A stretch of DNA of 64,000 nucleotides from an uncultured Mycoplasmatota bacterium (GCA_900547995.1 URIY01000001.1:1-64000); one strand, 5' to 3'. Numbered from the stretch's first letter, positions 6,924 to 17,030 are shown. Notes: a model not told the origin generated them from the sequence alone. Numbers and translations: made by a program.

Positions 6924-8243
6924 TTATCTTTCTAGTTCATCATCTTTTGATTTTTTTGTTTCATAAAATTCTTCAGCATACTCATCCATTTCATCATTAA
7001 TATGTTTAGTTACTTTTTCAATTTCTTTTTTATTAAATAGATTAAATTTTTTAAATGATTTTTCTCTCTTTCTTATAACTTCAGGATCATATTGTTGTTT
7101 AAAAAAATTAAGGTTAATATTATTATAATTAAATAATCTATCAATTAGATTTTGTATAAATTCTGGAAGTTTTTTGATTATTTTATTTAAATGATAAATA
7201 AGATAATCTGTTCTTTCTTTTAAATCATTGTATCTATTTTCAGTTTGATAATTGATACTCTTTAAATGTTCATTTTCTTCTTTTAATTTTTTATTTTCGT
7301 CTAATAATTGATTTTTAGATTTAATAATAATTTTATTATTAAGTTTTTTCTTTTTATCAATTTCATCGTTTATATCATCTTTATCTTTATTAAGTTTAGT
7401 AATTTGTTTATTGATAGATTCTTTATTATCTTCTAAATCAGATACTTCATCTTGAAGATTAGATATTTCTTGTTTAAGTCCTTTAACTCTTTCATTAAAG
7501 AGTTTTCTTTCATATGAAGTAATATCTCTATTTTTACCTTTTTCTTTTTCTTTAAGTTTAGAATCTAATCCATAGACAATATTAAATTTATTAATACATC
7601 TTTCTCTCATCTTATCTTGAATAACTACTAATGATTCTTTTGTGAAGATAGATGTTTTACCAACTTGTCTTGATAAACCTGTTTTACAATTTTCTTTAAC
7701 TGGAACTCCAACTATATGCATATGAGGAGAATGTTCATCAAAGTGAATTGATGCATTAGCTATATAAAAGTCTGGAACTATTTCTTGTATATCTTCAAGT
7801 TGTTGTTCAAATACCTGTGTCATTTGATATTTGTATTCTAAACTTTTCTCATCCCAATATTCCATGTTTCCAAGTTCGATAACTATCTCACAAGCAAGAT
7901 CATGTTTTGTATCATTAGCAATTTTATTAAAGTAGTTATTTATCTTTCTATCATCTCTAGTTTGTTTATTATTGTATTCAAGTCTTACTTCATCAAATAA
8001 ATCTAAATATAATTCTTTAACATCTTTAACAATATCATTTGAACCTTTGATTGTCTTAATTAATTCTTGATTATTATCGTATTGTCTTAAGTTATGATGA
8101 TTAACTTTTCCTAATTGCTTAACATTTTGAATAGCATTATTATTTTTAGATGTTGTTCCTGATTGAGTATTCTTGGCTTCTTGTCTTGCTTTAATAGATT
8201 TGTTTTTATCATTACCTAAATGTAGTGAATAAGATAATTCCAT
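6924..8243 (-). CDS. MobV-family relaxase (plasmid recombination/mobilization protein)
   Basis: A 439-aa protein with the MobV layout. It opens with an N-terminal ELSYSLHLGN strand, then HNLRQYDNN, and carries the diagnostic metal-binding motif HFDEHSPHMHIVGVPV (about 168-183) of Pre/Mob relaxases, which nick and attach to oriT for transfer. A long coiled coil follows (about 230-340), then a basic C terminus. The gene begins after AGGGGGTGT, directly downstream of a structured oriT-like region (8278-8484). With the serine recombinase upstream and the PemK-like gene downstream it looks like the mobilization module of an integrative mobilizable element that borrows a helper's conjugation machine. 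Confidence 0.88.
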   Translation of the reverse strand: MELSYSLHLGNDKNKSIKARQEAKNTQSGTTSKNNNAIQNVKQLGKVNHHNLRQYDNNQELIKTIKGSNDIVKDVKELYLDLFDEVRLEYNNKQTRDDRKINNYFNKIANDTKHDLACEIVIELGNMEYWDEKSLEYKYQMTQVFEQQLEDIQEIVPDFYIANASIHFDEHSPHMHIVGVPVKENCKTGLSRQVGKTSIFTKESLVVIQDKMRERCINKFNIVYGLDSKLKEKEKGKNRDITSYERKLFNERVKGLKQEISNLQDEVSDLEDNKESINKQITKLNKDKDDINDEIDKKKKLNNKIIIKSKNQLLDENKKLKEENEHLKSINYQTENRYNDLKERTDYLIYHLNKIIKKLPEFIQNLIDRLFNYNNINLNFFKQQYDPEVIRKREKSFKKFNLFNKKEIEKVTKHINDEMDEYAEEFYETKKSKDDELER

Positions 8244-8277
8244 TTAAATTACACCCCCTAAATTATGAATATTGAAA

Positions 8278-8484
8278 ATGGCACGAAAGTGGCTTTGTCA
8301 TTATTCATAACTTCCTATATATCTTGTCAGAGACAAGATATGGAAGCTAAGGTTTACCACCTTAGAAACCGTTTATACTTTATTTCACAATAACTAAACT
8401 ATCGTAATAGTTAAAGTTCATAAAGTATTAATTTTTAAATTGCTATCGCCACTTTCATTTACTTCGTAAACAAAACGTGCCACG
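8278..8484. other. Structured oriT-like region upstream of the relaxase
   Basis: A 245-base gap between recombinase and relaxase is packed with inverted repeats. Outer arms TGGCACG/CGTGCCA and AAAGTGGC/GCCACTTT flank the region. Inside are a perfect ATATCTTGTC-aga-GACAAGATAT hairpin (about 8315-8342) and CTAAGGT/ACCTTAG. On the minus strand there is ATACTTTATGAAC, an AACTATTACGATAGTT hairpin and TTATTGTG followed by AAATAAAGTATAAAC (about 8370-8440). The last part resembles the MobV nick region TAGTGTG/TTATACTTTA of pMV158-type oriT. Position and repeats support an oriT; the exact nick is not determined. Confidence 0.5.
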
Positions 8485-8488
8485 CATT

Positions 8489-10461
<1,973 letters not shown>

Positions 10462-10506
10462 AGATGTACCTCTCTTTCTAGAGAATACCTCTTTCATTGG
10501 TTATTT

Positions 10507-10550
10507 ATAATATCACTTTTTTATGATTTGTCAATTCCCTGTTTAGGGAA
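10507..10550 (-). promoter_or_regulatory. Recombinase promoter with adjoining palindrome
   Basis: TTGACA (10529-10534) and TATTAT (10507-10512) are 16 nt apart on the minus strand. A TTCCCT-gttt-AGGGAA inverted repeat (10535-10550) touches the -35 box and could be an operator for a regulator. Confidence 0.5.
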
Positions 10551-10560
10551 TAAGCAGTAT

Positions 10561-10833
10561 TTAGATTGTTTTTAAATAATCTTCTAATTCTGACAATTTA
10601 ATCTTATTAGATAAGTTTTCAATAAAAATTTCATTAGAATAATTAAAAGCAAGAAATGTAGTATTATTAATTATTATTCTATGTGGCTCAATATAAATTA
10701 AGTTAGTTTTATCGACTTTTCTAATATTACCATTAATAATAGTTGGTTTATTATTAGTAAAATCACATATGAACTCAATTTTCTTTTTTAGTGATTCTTC
10801 TAATGAAAGTTCTTCTTTAATAATATTTACCAT
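10561..10833 (-). CDS. Small hypothetical protein, 90-93 aa
   Basis: I do not recognise it. The product is soluble, with predicted N-terminal helices followed by a strand-rich part (about 30-75) and no catalytic signature. The ATG at 10833 lies 9 nt after AAAGGA; the in-frame ATG at 10842 almost touches that site. It lies between the tRNA-His terminator and the recombinase promoter, next to the likely end of the mobile element, so whether it belongs to the element or to the chromosome is unclear. Confidence 0.55.
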   Translation of the reverse strand: MVNIIKEELSLEESLKKKIEFICDFTNNKPTIINGNIRKVDKTNLIYIEPHRIIINNTTFLAFNYSNEIFIENLSNKIKLSELEDYLKTI

Positions 10834-10876
10834 TGTTTCCATCCTTTCTTTTTAAGTTAGGATAGTTTTTAACAAC

Positions 10877-10904
10877 AAAAAAACTAATCCATTTCTGAAT
10901 TAGT
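10877..10904 (-). terminator. Terminator after tRNA-His
   Basis: ACTAAT/ATTAGT arms (10883-10904) are followed on the minus strand by a TTTTTTTG run. It lies about 40 nt past the tRNA 3' end. Confidence 0.55.
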
Positions 10905-10943
10905 CATTTATCATAACTCGAAAAGTTCGAGCAGATTTCACAA

Positions 10944-11020
10944 TGGGGCGAGATAAGGGAATCGAACCCTTGCATAACGGAACCACAATCCGCCGTGTTA
11001 ACCACTTCACCAATCTCGCC
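10944..11020 (-). tRNA. tRNA-His (GTG)
   Basis: Read on the minus strand, the gene begins with the extra G(-1) characteristic of tRNA-His (11020). It has an acceptor stem GCGAGAT/ATCTCGC, a D arm with TGGTTAAC, an anticodon loop TTGTGGT giving anticodon GTG, and a T arm GGGTTCGATTCCC. C73 and an encoded CCA (10944-10946) follow. All stems pair well. Its own promoter and terminator flank it. Confidence 0.97.
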
Positions 11021-11036
11021 AAGTAAATACATACAT

Positions 11037-11065
11037 ATTTTAACAAATATTTTAACCTATGACAA
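11037..11065 (-). promoter_or_regulatory. Promoter of tRNA-His
   Basis: TTGTCA (11060-11065) and TAAAAT (11037-11042) are separated by 17 nt on the minus strand, with the tRNA starting 17 nt further on. Confidence 0.6.
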
Positions 11066-11134
11066 GATTATTTATTAACTTTTTTACAAAAACAATAAAA
11101 ATAATCATAAAATAATATAAAAGGAGGAATATTA

Positions 11135-11413
11135 ATGAATCAATTACCAGATATTCATCCTTTATCTTTTACATTAAGTGCTACTATAATTGGTTATGCT
11201 TTAATTGATCACTTTAAATCTACTGAACAAAATGCGATTGGAAACTGGCTAATGCTAATTGGACAAATTTTATGTACTAATGGCTCTTATCAATTTCATA
11301 AAGAATATCAAGAACCTACACCCGAAAGTAATGCTAAAGACATTGATTTAATAAATAGAACAATTGATGCTATGAAAGAAGAAATTGAAAAACTAAAAAA
11401 GTATAACAATTAA
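11135..11413 (+). CDS. Small hypothetical protein with a membrane-like segment, 92 aa
   Basis: I do not recognise it. Residues about 10-26 (TLSATIIGYALIDHF) and 35-48 (AIGNWLMLIGQILC) are hydrophobic and could form one or two membrane segments. The C-terminal 30 residues form a charged helix rich in Glu and Lys. A strong AAGGAGG site precedes the ATG by 7 nt. It is the only plus-strand gene between the tRNA and the ppaC region and converges on the AbgT transporter gene. Confidence 0.6.
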   Translation: MNQLPDIHPLSFTLSATIIGYALIDHFKSTEQNAIGNWLMLIGQILCTNGSYQFHKEYQEPTPESNAKDIDLINRTIDAMKEEIEKLKKYNN

Positions 11414-11423
11414 GTCATACTTT
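11398..11423. terminator. Bidirectional terminator between convergent genes
   Basis: AAAGTAT/ATACTTT arms overlap the last codons of both convergent genes, with A and T runs outside. The stem is short. Confidence 0.4.
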
Positions 11424-12945
11424 ATAAAGTTGGATAAGTACCTATTCCACTTGGTAAACCAATTAAATACCAACAAACAATTATTAAAATCCATAAAGCA
11501 CCCATTAATAAGTAAACAGGCATAGCCGATTTAATTGTTCCAAATACTGTTACTTTATAATTTTCATCATTATTGTATTTTTCTAAAAAAGCAAGCATTA
11601 TTAAGAAATATATAAACAATGGTGAAAAACATTTACCTACACCATCAGCAACTTTATATATAAATAAGGTAAAATCAGGTGTAATATTGGCTCTCATAAA
11701 TAGTGGTACAACAAGCGGTGAAACAAGTGCCCATTTATCAAGTGTGGAAGGCATTACAAATGTCATTATAATAACAATAATAAAGAATGTTATTATCAAT
11801 ATAATTCCTGAAAAAGGCAAACTTGCTAGTAAATTAGTTAAACTTGATACAATTACAGGTCCAATATTTGTCCACTCTAATACACTTATCATTTGAGATG
11901 TAAAAAACATCAAAACAAATACAAAACCAACATTAGAAAAACTTTTTGATAGACCTATACTATATTCACTAGTATTTTTAATATTTCCTGATACTTTTCC
12001 ATAAACATATCCACATAACATCAATACTACTGATACAATATAAACAAATCCATTTTTAAATGGTGATGCATCACCAAATAACATATCAATATATTCTGTA
12101 CTATTTTTATCAAGTAATAATCCTGAATTAGGAAAACCTGGTACAATCATATATATTATAACTGCAAGTATAATAACAAATATTATATTAGAAAGATATA
12201 ATCCTTTTTTTGAATAAACTAATTCTTCTCTTTCTTGTTTTTTATATTTTGGTAATCTTGGTACAATAAATTTATCTATTAAAGTTGTCCCAATAATAGT
12301 TAAAATAATTGTGCTTGCTACCATAATATATATATTAGAAAACATTCCATAAGTATAGTTCTTATCTACCTCTAAAGAAGCAGATATTTGAGTTAAATTA
12401 CCCATTACATAATCTAAATCATTATATATTATTCCCGTACCATAACCAATTGTCATACCTATAAATAAAGTTAATATTCCTAGGTAAGCATTTTTATCTA
12501 TTATAGAGTATATTGCTCCAACAAGAGGAATTAATATTAAATAATTATAATCACCTATTATAGATGAAATTATTCCTATGAAAATAGTTATAGCAATCAT
12601 AGTTTTATTATTTAACCTTTTAAGTGGTTTAAACACTGCATCAAATAATCCACTTGATTCACCTATACTTACACCAATAAGAGCAACTATCAAAATAACA
12701 AGTGGTTCAAATGTTTGAAAATTACTAAGTACATTTCCAAATAAAAATTTTAAACCATCTAATGTAAAAATATTATTTACGATTGTAAGTGATGATGCTA
12801 AAACACCATTTTCTATTGTCGTTATTTGACCTTGAAGTTGTAATTTAGACATTATTAAACTTGCTAACATTATAACAAAAGTCATAATTAAGATAGTAAT
12901 AACAGGTCCAAATAATATTTTTTTCTTCTTTTTTCTTTGTGACAT
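11422..12945 (-). CDS. AbgT-family transporter
   Basis: A 507-aa integral membrane protein with about 12 hydrophobic segments after a Lys-rich cytoplasmic start. The segment PLVILIVALIGVSIGESSGL (about 81-100) and the following re-entrant region match AbgT transporters, which carry p-aminobenzoyl-glutamate (a folate breakdown product) or export sulfonamides. The paired conserved regions typical of the family are seen in both halves. RBS GGAGG precedes the ATG. It lies downstream of mscS/DUF951, with 9 nt between them. The substrate is not determined by sequence. Confidence 0.75.
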   Translation of the reverse strand: MSQRKKKKKILFGPVITILIMTFVIMLASLIMSKLQLQGQITTIENGVLASSLTIVNNIFTLDGLKFLFGNVLSNFQTFEPLVILIVALIGVSIGESSGLFDAVFKPLKRLNNKTMIAITIFIGIISSIIGDYNYLILIPLVGAIYSIIDKNAYLGILTLFIGMTIGYGTGIIYNDLDYVMGNLTQISASLEVDKNYTYGMFSNIYIMVASTIILTIIGTTLIDKFIVPRLPKYKKQEREELVYSKKGLYLSNIIFVIILAVIIYMIVPGFPNSGLLLDKNSTEYIDMLFGDASPFKNGFVYIVSVVLMLCGYVYGKVSGNIKNTSEYSIGLSKSFSNVGFVFVLMFFTSQMISVLEWTNIGPVIVSSLTNLLASLPFSGIILIITFFIIVIIMTFVMPSTLDKWALVSPLVVPLFMRANITPDFTLFIYKVADGVGKCFSPLFIYFLIMLAFLEKYNNDENYKVTVFGTIKSAMPVYLLMGALWILIIVCWYLIGLPSGIGTYPTL

Positions 12946-12954
12946 AAATACCTC

Positions 12955-13140
12955 CTACAAAGATACTACACTTTTTAATTTTTTATTGAATTCTATTCTT
13001 GGAAGCATAATACTTCTTCCACATTTTAGACATTTAATTTTTATATCTGCTCCAATTCTTGTAATTTCCCATTTATTTTCACCACATGGATGCTGTTTCT
13101 TCATAACAACAATTGATCCTAATTTATATTCCTTTTCCAT
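12955..13140 (-). CDS. DUF951 small zinc-ribbon-like protein (YyzM-like)
   Basis: A 61-aa protein with the DUF951 pattern: LGSIVVMKKQHPCG, NKWEITRIGADIKIKC and CGRSIMLPR. The Cys/His spacing suggests a metal site. The start is the ATG at 13140 behind GAGGTG; upstream in-frame codons overlap mscS more deeply without a ribosome site. It overlaps the end of mscS by 17 nt. In Bacillus the same small gene lies near parB and ychF, which agrees with its position here. Its biochemical role is unknown. Confidence 0.85.
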   Translation of the reverse strand: MEKEYKLGSIVVMKKQHPCGENKWEITRIGADIKIKCLKCGRSIMLPRIEFNKKLKSVVSL

Positions 13141-13924
13141 TATGCACCTCAATTTGTGGATATGGTATCTTAATATTTTCTTTATCAAATAAATTCTTAA
13201 TTTCTTTCATTATTAATCTTTGTACTTCATATTGTTTATAAGACTCTGTTTCAGCCGTAATTCTAATAATTACAGCACTATCTGCAAGTTCATTTATACC
13301 AAGTACTTTAATATCACTTTTTAAAAATGGTATTCTTTTATTTTTCTTGATATCAATAAACAAATTATTTAATAATTTTTCTACTTTTTCATAGTCTTCC
13401 TCATATGCAACAGATACGTCAACAAGGGCAAATGATGACATTTGACTATAATTTATTACTTCTGAAATATTTCTATTTGATAAAATTTTAACCTCACCCG
13501 TATAACTTCTTATACGTGTTGTTTTAAGTCCAAGACCAATAACCTCTCCTTTAAAATCTCCAACACTTATTATATCACCTATACAATATTGATTTTCAAA
13601 TATAATAGTCATTCCTGATATAAAATCTTTAAGCAAATCTTGAAGAGCAAGACCAACTACAAGTCCAAGTACACCAAGTGAAGCAATTAATGATTTAGTA
13701 TCCACACCAAAAATATCTAAAATCATTAAAAGGGCAACTATTAAAATAAAATATTTAACAACATTATATACTAACGAATAAATAGTTTTTTGTTTATTAG
13801 AAATATTTTTTTTAATTTTAAAAAATCTTTTTAATAGTTTTTTACAAATTAAATTAAGTAAAAAAGATATAATAATAATCAATATAGGAGCAACAATCTC
13901 CTTAACTAGTATTTTATCAAGCAT
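13124..13924 (-). CDS. mscS: Small-conductance mechanosensitive channel, MscS family
   Basis: A 266-aa membrane channel that releases solutes on hypo-osmotic shock. Three hydrophobic segments (about 10-28, 55-75, 80-100) lead into the Gly/Ala-rich pore helix SLGVLGLVVGLALQDLLKD. The beta domain with FENQYCIGDIISVGDFKGEV and the C-terminal alpha/beta vestibule follow. The start is the ATG at 13924, 1 nt after the parB stop and behind AGGTGA; an upstream GTG lies within parB. It is the third gene of parA-parB-mscS, which suggests co-transcription. Confidence 0.88.
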   Translation of the reverse strand: MLDKILVKEIVAPILIIIISFLLNLICKKLLKRFFKIKKNISNKQKTIYSLVYNVVKYFILIVALLMILDIFGVDTKSLIASLGVLGLVVGLALQDLLKDFISGMTIIFENQYCIGDIISVGDFKGEVIGLGLKTTRIRSYTGEVKILSNRNISEVINYSQMSSFALVDVSVAYEEDYEKVEKLLNNLFIDIKKNKRIPFLKSDIKVLGINELADSAVIIRITAETESYKQYEVQRLIMKEIKNLFDKENIKIPYPQIEVHNGKGI

Positions 13925-13925
13925 A

Positions 13926-14801
13926 CTATTCACCTATATTAATTACTTCAAGTATTCTATTTAAATCAGCTGTATTACTAAATGATATTTCAATCTTATG
14001 ATTTCTAACCTTAACTTTAGAATCAAGTTTTTCACTCATTAGTTCTTCAATATATTTATACTCATCATTAGAATCTTGTCTATTTATTTTTACTTTTTTT
14101 TCAATTGTTTTATCGCTAGTTATTTTTTCTATATCTCTAACTGGCATTTTCTTTTCAACTATTTCATTTGCCAGTTTTTTAATTTCTTCTTCATCAGATA
14201 ATTTACTAAGTACCCTTGCATGTCCCATAGATATATCATTTGATACAACTAAATTTTGAACATCATCAGGTAATTTTAATAATCCTAGCATATTTGTAAT
14301 ATGGCTTCTACTTTTACCTACTTTTTTAGCAAGTTCTTCTTGTGTTAAATGTAAATTATTTAACATTAATTCATATGCTTTTGCCTCTTCCATCGCATTT
14401 AAATTTTCTCTTTGTAAATTTTCAAGAAGAGCTATTTCCATCATTTGTTCATCTGTAAAAGTTCTTATGATGGCTGGAATAGTTGTTTTACCTGCTAATT
14501 TACTTGCACGAACACGTCTTTCACCTGCAATTATTTCATAACCTTTTATGCTTTTTTTAATTATAACTGGTTGAAATACACCATGTTCTTTTATTGATTC
14601 TGCAAGTTCATTAAGTGCATTTTCATCAAATACTTTTCTTGGTTGATATGGATTTGGTCTTAATTCATCAAGATTTACTTCAATAATTTCTTCATTAGAT
14701 GCAGAATCATAAATTTGTTTTTCAATACTTTCAACATCTAAATTTTCTGTATTAAAAAGTTGTTCCAATCCACGTCCTAATGCTCTTTTTTTATTATCCA
14801 T
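13926..14801 (-). CDS. parB: Chromosome partitioning protein ParB (Spo0J)
   Basis: A 291-aa CTP-dependent DNA clamp that loads at parS. It has the ParB N-terminal domain with NPYQPRKVFDE, the CTP-binding GERRVRASKLAGK and ENLQRENL motifs, and the central HTH with TQEELAKKVGKSRSHITNMLGLLKLP. The C-terminal dimer domain follows. Its start overlaps the parA stop by one base (TAATG), with GGAGG inside parA. Five perfect parS sites lie about 26 kb away at 40831-41886. Confidence 0.95.
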   Translation of the reverse strand: MDNKKRALGRGLEQLFNTENLDVESIEKQIYDSASNEEIIEVNLDELRPNPYQPRKVFDENALNELAESIKEHGVFQPVIIKKSIKGYEIIAGERRVRASKLAGKTTIPAIIRTFTDEQMMEIALLENLQRENLNAMEEAKAYELMLNNLHLTQEELAKKVGKSRSHITNMLGLLKLPDDVQNLVVSNDISMGHARVLSKLSDEEEIKKLANEIVEKKMPVRDIEKITSDKTIEKKVKINRQDSNDEYKYIEELMSEKLDSKVKVRNHKIEISFSNTADLNRILEVINIGE

Positions 14802-15613
14802 TAGTTACCTCCATTTTCTTCTTTTGCGGCTCTTTCGTTTCTTTCTATAACTTCTTTAGCTAGATTTAGGTATGCTTCTGTCCCTCTGCTATGTGGGTCA
14901 TACGCTAAAATAGGTTTCCCATGACTTGGTGCTTCAGATAAGCGAACAAGTCTAGGTATAATTGTATCATAAACTCTTTCTTTAAAATAACTCTTTATAT
15001 CTTCAACTACTTCTAACCCAAGGTTGGTTCTATTATCAAGCATAGTTAAAAGAACGCCTTCTATATCAAGAGTTGGATTTAAACTCTTTTGAGCAAGCAT
15101 TATTGTACTAAGTAGTTGCATTATTCCTTCCAACGCAAAAAATTCACATTGTACTGGAATTATTACTGAATCTGATGCTGTTAAAGCATTTGTAGTTAAT
15201 ACTCCAAGTGATGGTGGACAATCAATGATCACAAAATCAAACATATCACGAGCTTGATCTAAATATTTTTTTAGCTGACCACCCTTTACAAATCCAGGTT
15301 CATTTCTACTTTTTTCCATTAATTCTATATCAGCACCTGCTAAATTAATAGTTGCAGGAAGTACATAAAGATTTTTAAATTTAGTCTTAATCATAACTTC
15401 TTTTAATGTAGCATTATCTATCAATAAATCATATACACTTTTACTAATATCTGCCTTGTTTATACCAATTCCTGTTGTTGTATTACCTTGTGGATCTAAA
15501 TCTACTAATAATACTTTCTTTTTTAATACTCCAAGTGAGGCTGCCAAATTAATGCTAGAAGTAGTTTTACCAACTCCACCCTTTTGATTTACTAATGAAA
15601 TAATTTTTCCCAT
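14801..15613 (-). CDS. parA: Chromosome partitioning ATPase ParA (Soj)
   Basis: A 270-aa deviant Walker A ATPase that drives origin segregation with ParB and modulates DnaA in relatives. KGGVGKTTSSINLA (about 11-24) is the deviant P loop, and VLLVDLDPQGNTTTG and FVIIDCPPSLG are switch and Walker B regions. RBS AGGAGTGA lies before the ATG. It is the first gene of the parA-parB-mscS-DUF951 string. In Bacillus it follows noc; here it is on the opposite side of oriC from noc. Confidence 0.96.
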   Translation of the reverse strand: MGKIISLVNQKGGVGKTTSSINLAASLGVLKKKVLLVDLDPQGNTTTGIGINKADISKSVYDLLIDNATLKEVMIKTKFKNLYVLPATINLAGADIELMEKSRNEPGFVKGGQLKKYLDQARDMFDFVIIDCPPSLGVLTTNALTASDSVIIPVQCEFFALEGIMQLLSTIMLAQKSLNPTLDIEGVLLTMLDNRTNLGLEVVEDIKSYFKERVYDTIIPRLVRLSEAPSHGKPILAYDPHSRGTEAYLNLAKEVIERNERAAKEENGGN

Positions 15614-15703
15614 ACAACATTCACTCCTAATTTTCTATCTATATTATATAATATCATATTTTGAGATATAAATCTATTAATTTTTTATTTCATCTATAAT
15701 TTT

Positions 15704-15734
15704 AAAAAAGGAAGAAATTAATTTTTCTCCCTTT
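15704..15734 (-). terminator. Terminator of the first small membrane paralogue
   Basis: AAAGGAAGAAA pairs with TTTCTCCCTTT (one mismatch) around a short loop, with a TTTTTT run on the minus strand. It lies about 50 nt past the stop at 15781. Confidence 0.6.
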
Positions 15735-15753
15735 ACTAATTATAAATTGTTTT

Positions 15754-15825
15754 ATTAAATTCTATAATTTAACAATTAGATTATTTTTTTAAGCATTTTG
15801 TTTTTTCTTTTGAATCATTCTCTTC
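15754..15825. repeat. 72-bp direct repeat, copy 1
   Basis: A 72-bp segment covering the 3' end and downstream flank of the first paralogue. By eye it is identical to 16273-16344 at the same position of the second paralogue. It marks a recent tandem duplication or gene conversion. Confidence 0.85.
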
Positions 15826-16119
15826 CGCTTCTGCTTTATTTCTTCTATTATACAATTCAACTAATTTTTTGTTTTCTTTTACTTGCACACGTAATGATGC
15901 AACTGTCATTACTGATATAAATGCTAATCCAACAATAGAACCAATATTATCTAAAGAAGCAAGCGCATAACCACCAAGCGATGCACCAAGCGTAGTAACA
16001 GAAGTTGCAACGCTAAACTTCATAAGACACCTGCTAAACTCAACACTTTCCTGAGCCTTTTTTTGCTCTAATTCATTAATTGGTTCTTCAACACTTGTAA
16101 TCTTATATTTTTTTTCCAT
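15781..16119 (-). CDS. Small two-segment membrane protein, paralogue 1 (112 aa)
   Basis: I do not recognise a named family. The N terminus MEKKYKITSVEEPINELE is shared with two neighbours. Two hydrophobic segments follow (about 32-54 and 58-80), then a charged tail ending EENDSKEKTKCLKK, identical to the tail of paralogue 2. It has its own promoter (TTGACA, 17 nt, TAGAGT at 16149-16177) and terminator. It is probably an inner-membrane protein of unknown role, one member of a local three-gene expansion. Confidence 0.6.
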   Translation of the reverse strand: MEKKYKITSVEEPINELEQKKAQESVEFSRCLMKFSVATSVTTLGASLGGYALASLDNIGSIVGLAFISVMTVASLRVQVKENKKLVELYNRRNKAEAEENDSKEKTKCLKK

Positions 16120-16148
16120 TTTATTTCCACCATCTTTTTATGGCACAT

Positions 16149-16177
16149 ACTCTATCATAAAATTTTCATCTTGTCAA
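16149..16177 (-). promoter_or_regulatory. Promoter of paralogue 1
   Basis: TTGACA (16172-16177), 17-nt spacer, TAGAGT (16149-16154). The same pair with the same spacing precedes paralogue 2. Confidence 0.6.
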
Positions 16178-16194
16178 TACTTTTATTTTTTGTA

Positions 16195-16225
16195 TAATAA
16201 AAGCATGAATTTTAAAAACTCATGC
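16195..16225 (-). terminator. Terminator after paralogue 2
   Basis: GCATGA/TCATGC arms (16203-16225) with a TTTTATTAT run on the minus strand. An equivalent hairpin lies at 16754-16776. Confidence 0.6.
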
Positions 16226-16272
16226 ACTTATCATATTTTTTACCAATTCTCTATTTATTGTAAATTTATTCT

Positions 16273-16344
16273 ATTAAATTCTATAATTTAACAATTAGAT
16301 TATTTTTTTAAGCATTTTGTTTTTTCTTTTGAATCATTCTCTTC
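16273..16344. repeat. 72-bp direct repeat, copy 2
   Basis: Identical by eye to 15754-15825. It covers the same part of the second paralogue. Confidence 0.85.
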
Positions 16345-16653
16345 TGCTTCATCTTCTTTTGTTTCTCTCTCATCATATAAATTAAATAAATCTTGTGATG
16401 CTTGATCATTTAAACCTGAACATATCATTGATATTCCAAAGAAAAAAGCTGCAGCAATATAAAAATTTTGATTCTCCGTAAAAGCAGCAGTAATAATAGA
16501 ATCTGCCATCACTACGCTAGAAATTAGAGTAAATGAAGATGTAAGAGATAATTTTATAAGTGTCTTTGCAAATTTCTTACTCTCTTTAGCCCTTTTTTCT
16601 TCTAACTCATTAACTGGTTCTTCAACACCTGTAATCTTATATTTCTTTTCCAT
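16300..16653 (-). CDS. Small two-segment membrane protein, paralogue 2 (117 aa)
   Basis: It shares the MEKKYKITGVEEPVNELE start and the EENDSKEKTKCLKK end with paralogue 1, but its two hydrophobic segments (about 30-52 and 60-80) have diverged strongly. The ends of the gene are conserved at DNA level while the middle is not, which points to gene conversion at the ends or selection for change in the membrane part. Its own promoter lies at 16683-16711. Confidence 0.6.
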   Translation of the reverse strand: MEKKYKITGVEEPVNELEEKRAKESKKFAKTLIKLSLTSSFTLISSVVMADSIITAAFTENQNFYIAAAFFFGISMICSGLNDQASQDLFNLYDERETKEDEAEENDSKEKTKCLKK

Positions 16654-16682
16654 TTTATTTTCCCCCTCTTTTTATGTCACAT

Positions 16683-16711
16683 ACTCTATCATAAAATTTT
16701 CATTTTGTCAA
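16683..16711 (-). promoter_or_regulatory. Promoter of paralogue 2
   Basis: TTGACA (16706-16711), 17 nt, TAGAGT (16683-16688), a copy of the paralogue 1 promoter. Confidence 0.6.
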
Positions 16712-16745
16712 TGCTTTTATTATAAAAATAAAAGCTTTTATAAAA

Positions 16746-16776
16746 AAATAAAAGCATGAATTTTAAAAACTCATGC
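16746..16776 (-). terminator. Terminator after the 74-aa gene
   Basis: GCATGA/TCATGC arms (16754-16776) with a T-rich run on the minus strand. It is a copy of the hairpin at 16203-16225. Confidence 0.55.
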
Positions 16777-16805
16777 ACTTGTCATATTTTTTACTAATTT
16801 TTTAT

Positions 16806-17030
16806 TTATTGTGAAATTGCTTTATTAAATTCTATAATTAATTGACCAAATAAATTAGTATCACTAACAACTGTTATTTCATCATTTTCTATTTCACCAA
16901 TAATAAAATCTTTATAGTCATCTAATCCTGATAAATAAACATATTTTTTACCTTCAAACATTATTGAACTAACAAAAACATATTTTTTATTATTACCAAG
17001 AGTAACAATTAAATCTTTTTCTTTATTCAT
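16806..17030 (-). CDS. Small DUF1292-like protein, 74 aa
   Basis: A soluble strand-rich protein (DLIVTLGNNKKYVFVSSIMF, then YVYLSGLDDYKDFIIGEI) whose pattern recalls DUF1292/YrzB-type proteins of Firmicutes. That assignment is tentative. Its start overlaps the end of paralogue 3 by 4 nt, so it is translationally coupled to it. Confidence 0.5.
   Translation of the reverse strand: MNKEKDLIVTLGNNKKYVFVSSIMFEGKKYVYLSGLDDYKDFIIGEIENDEITVVSDTNLFGQLIIEFNKAISQ

Noticed and set aside
10561..10842. Antitoxin for the MazF-like protein
   Set aside because: The small gene is separated from it by the recombinase and relaxase genes and lacks a DNA-binding antitoxin pattern.
10944..11020. tRNA-His 3' end as the integration site of the mobile block
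   Set aside because: Large serine recombinases do not need tRNA sites, and no copy of the tRNA end was seen at the left of the block.
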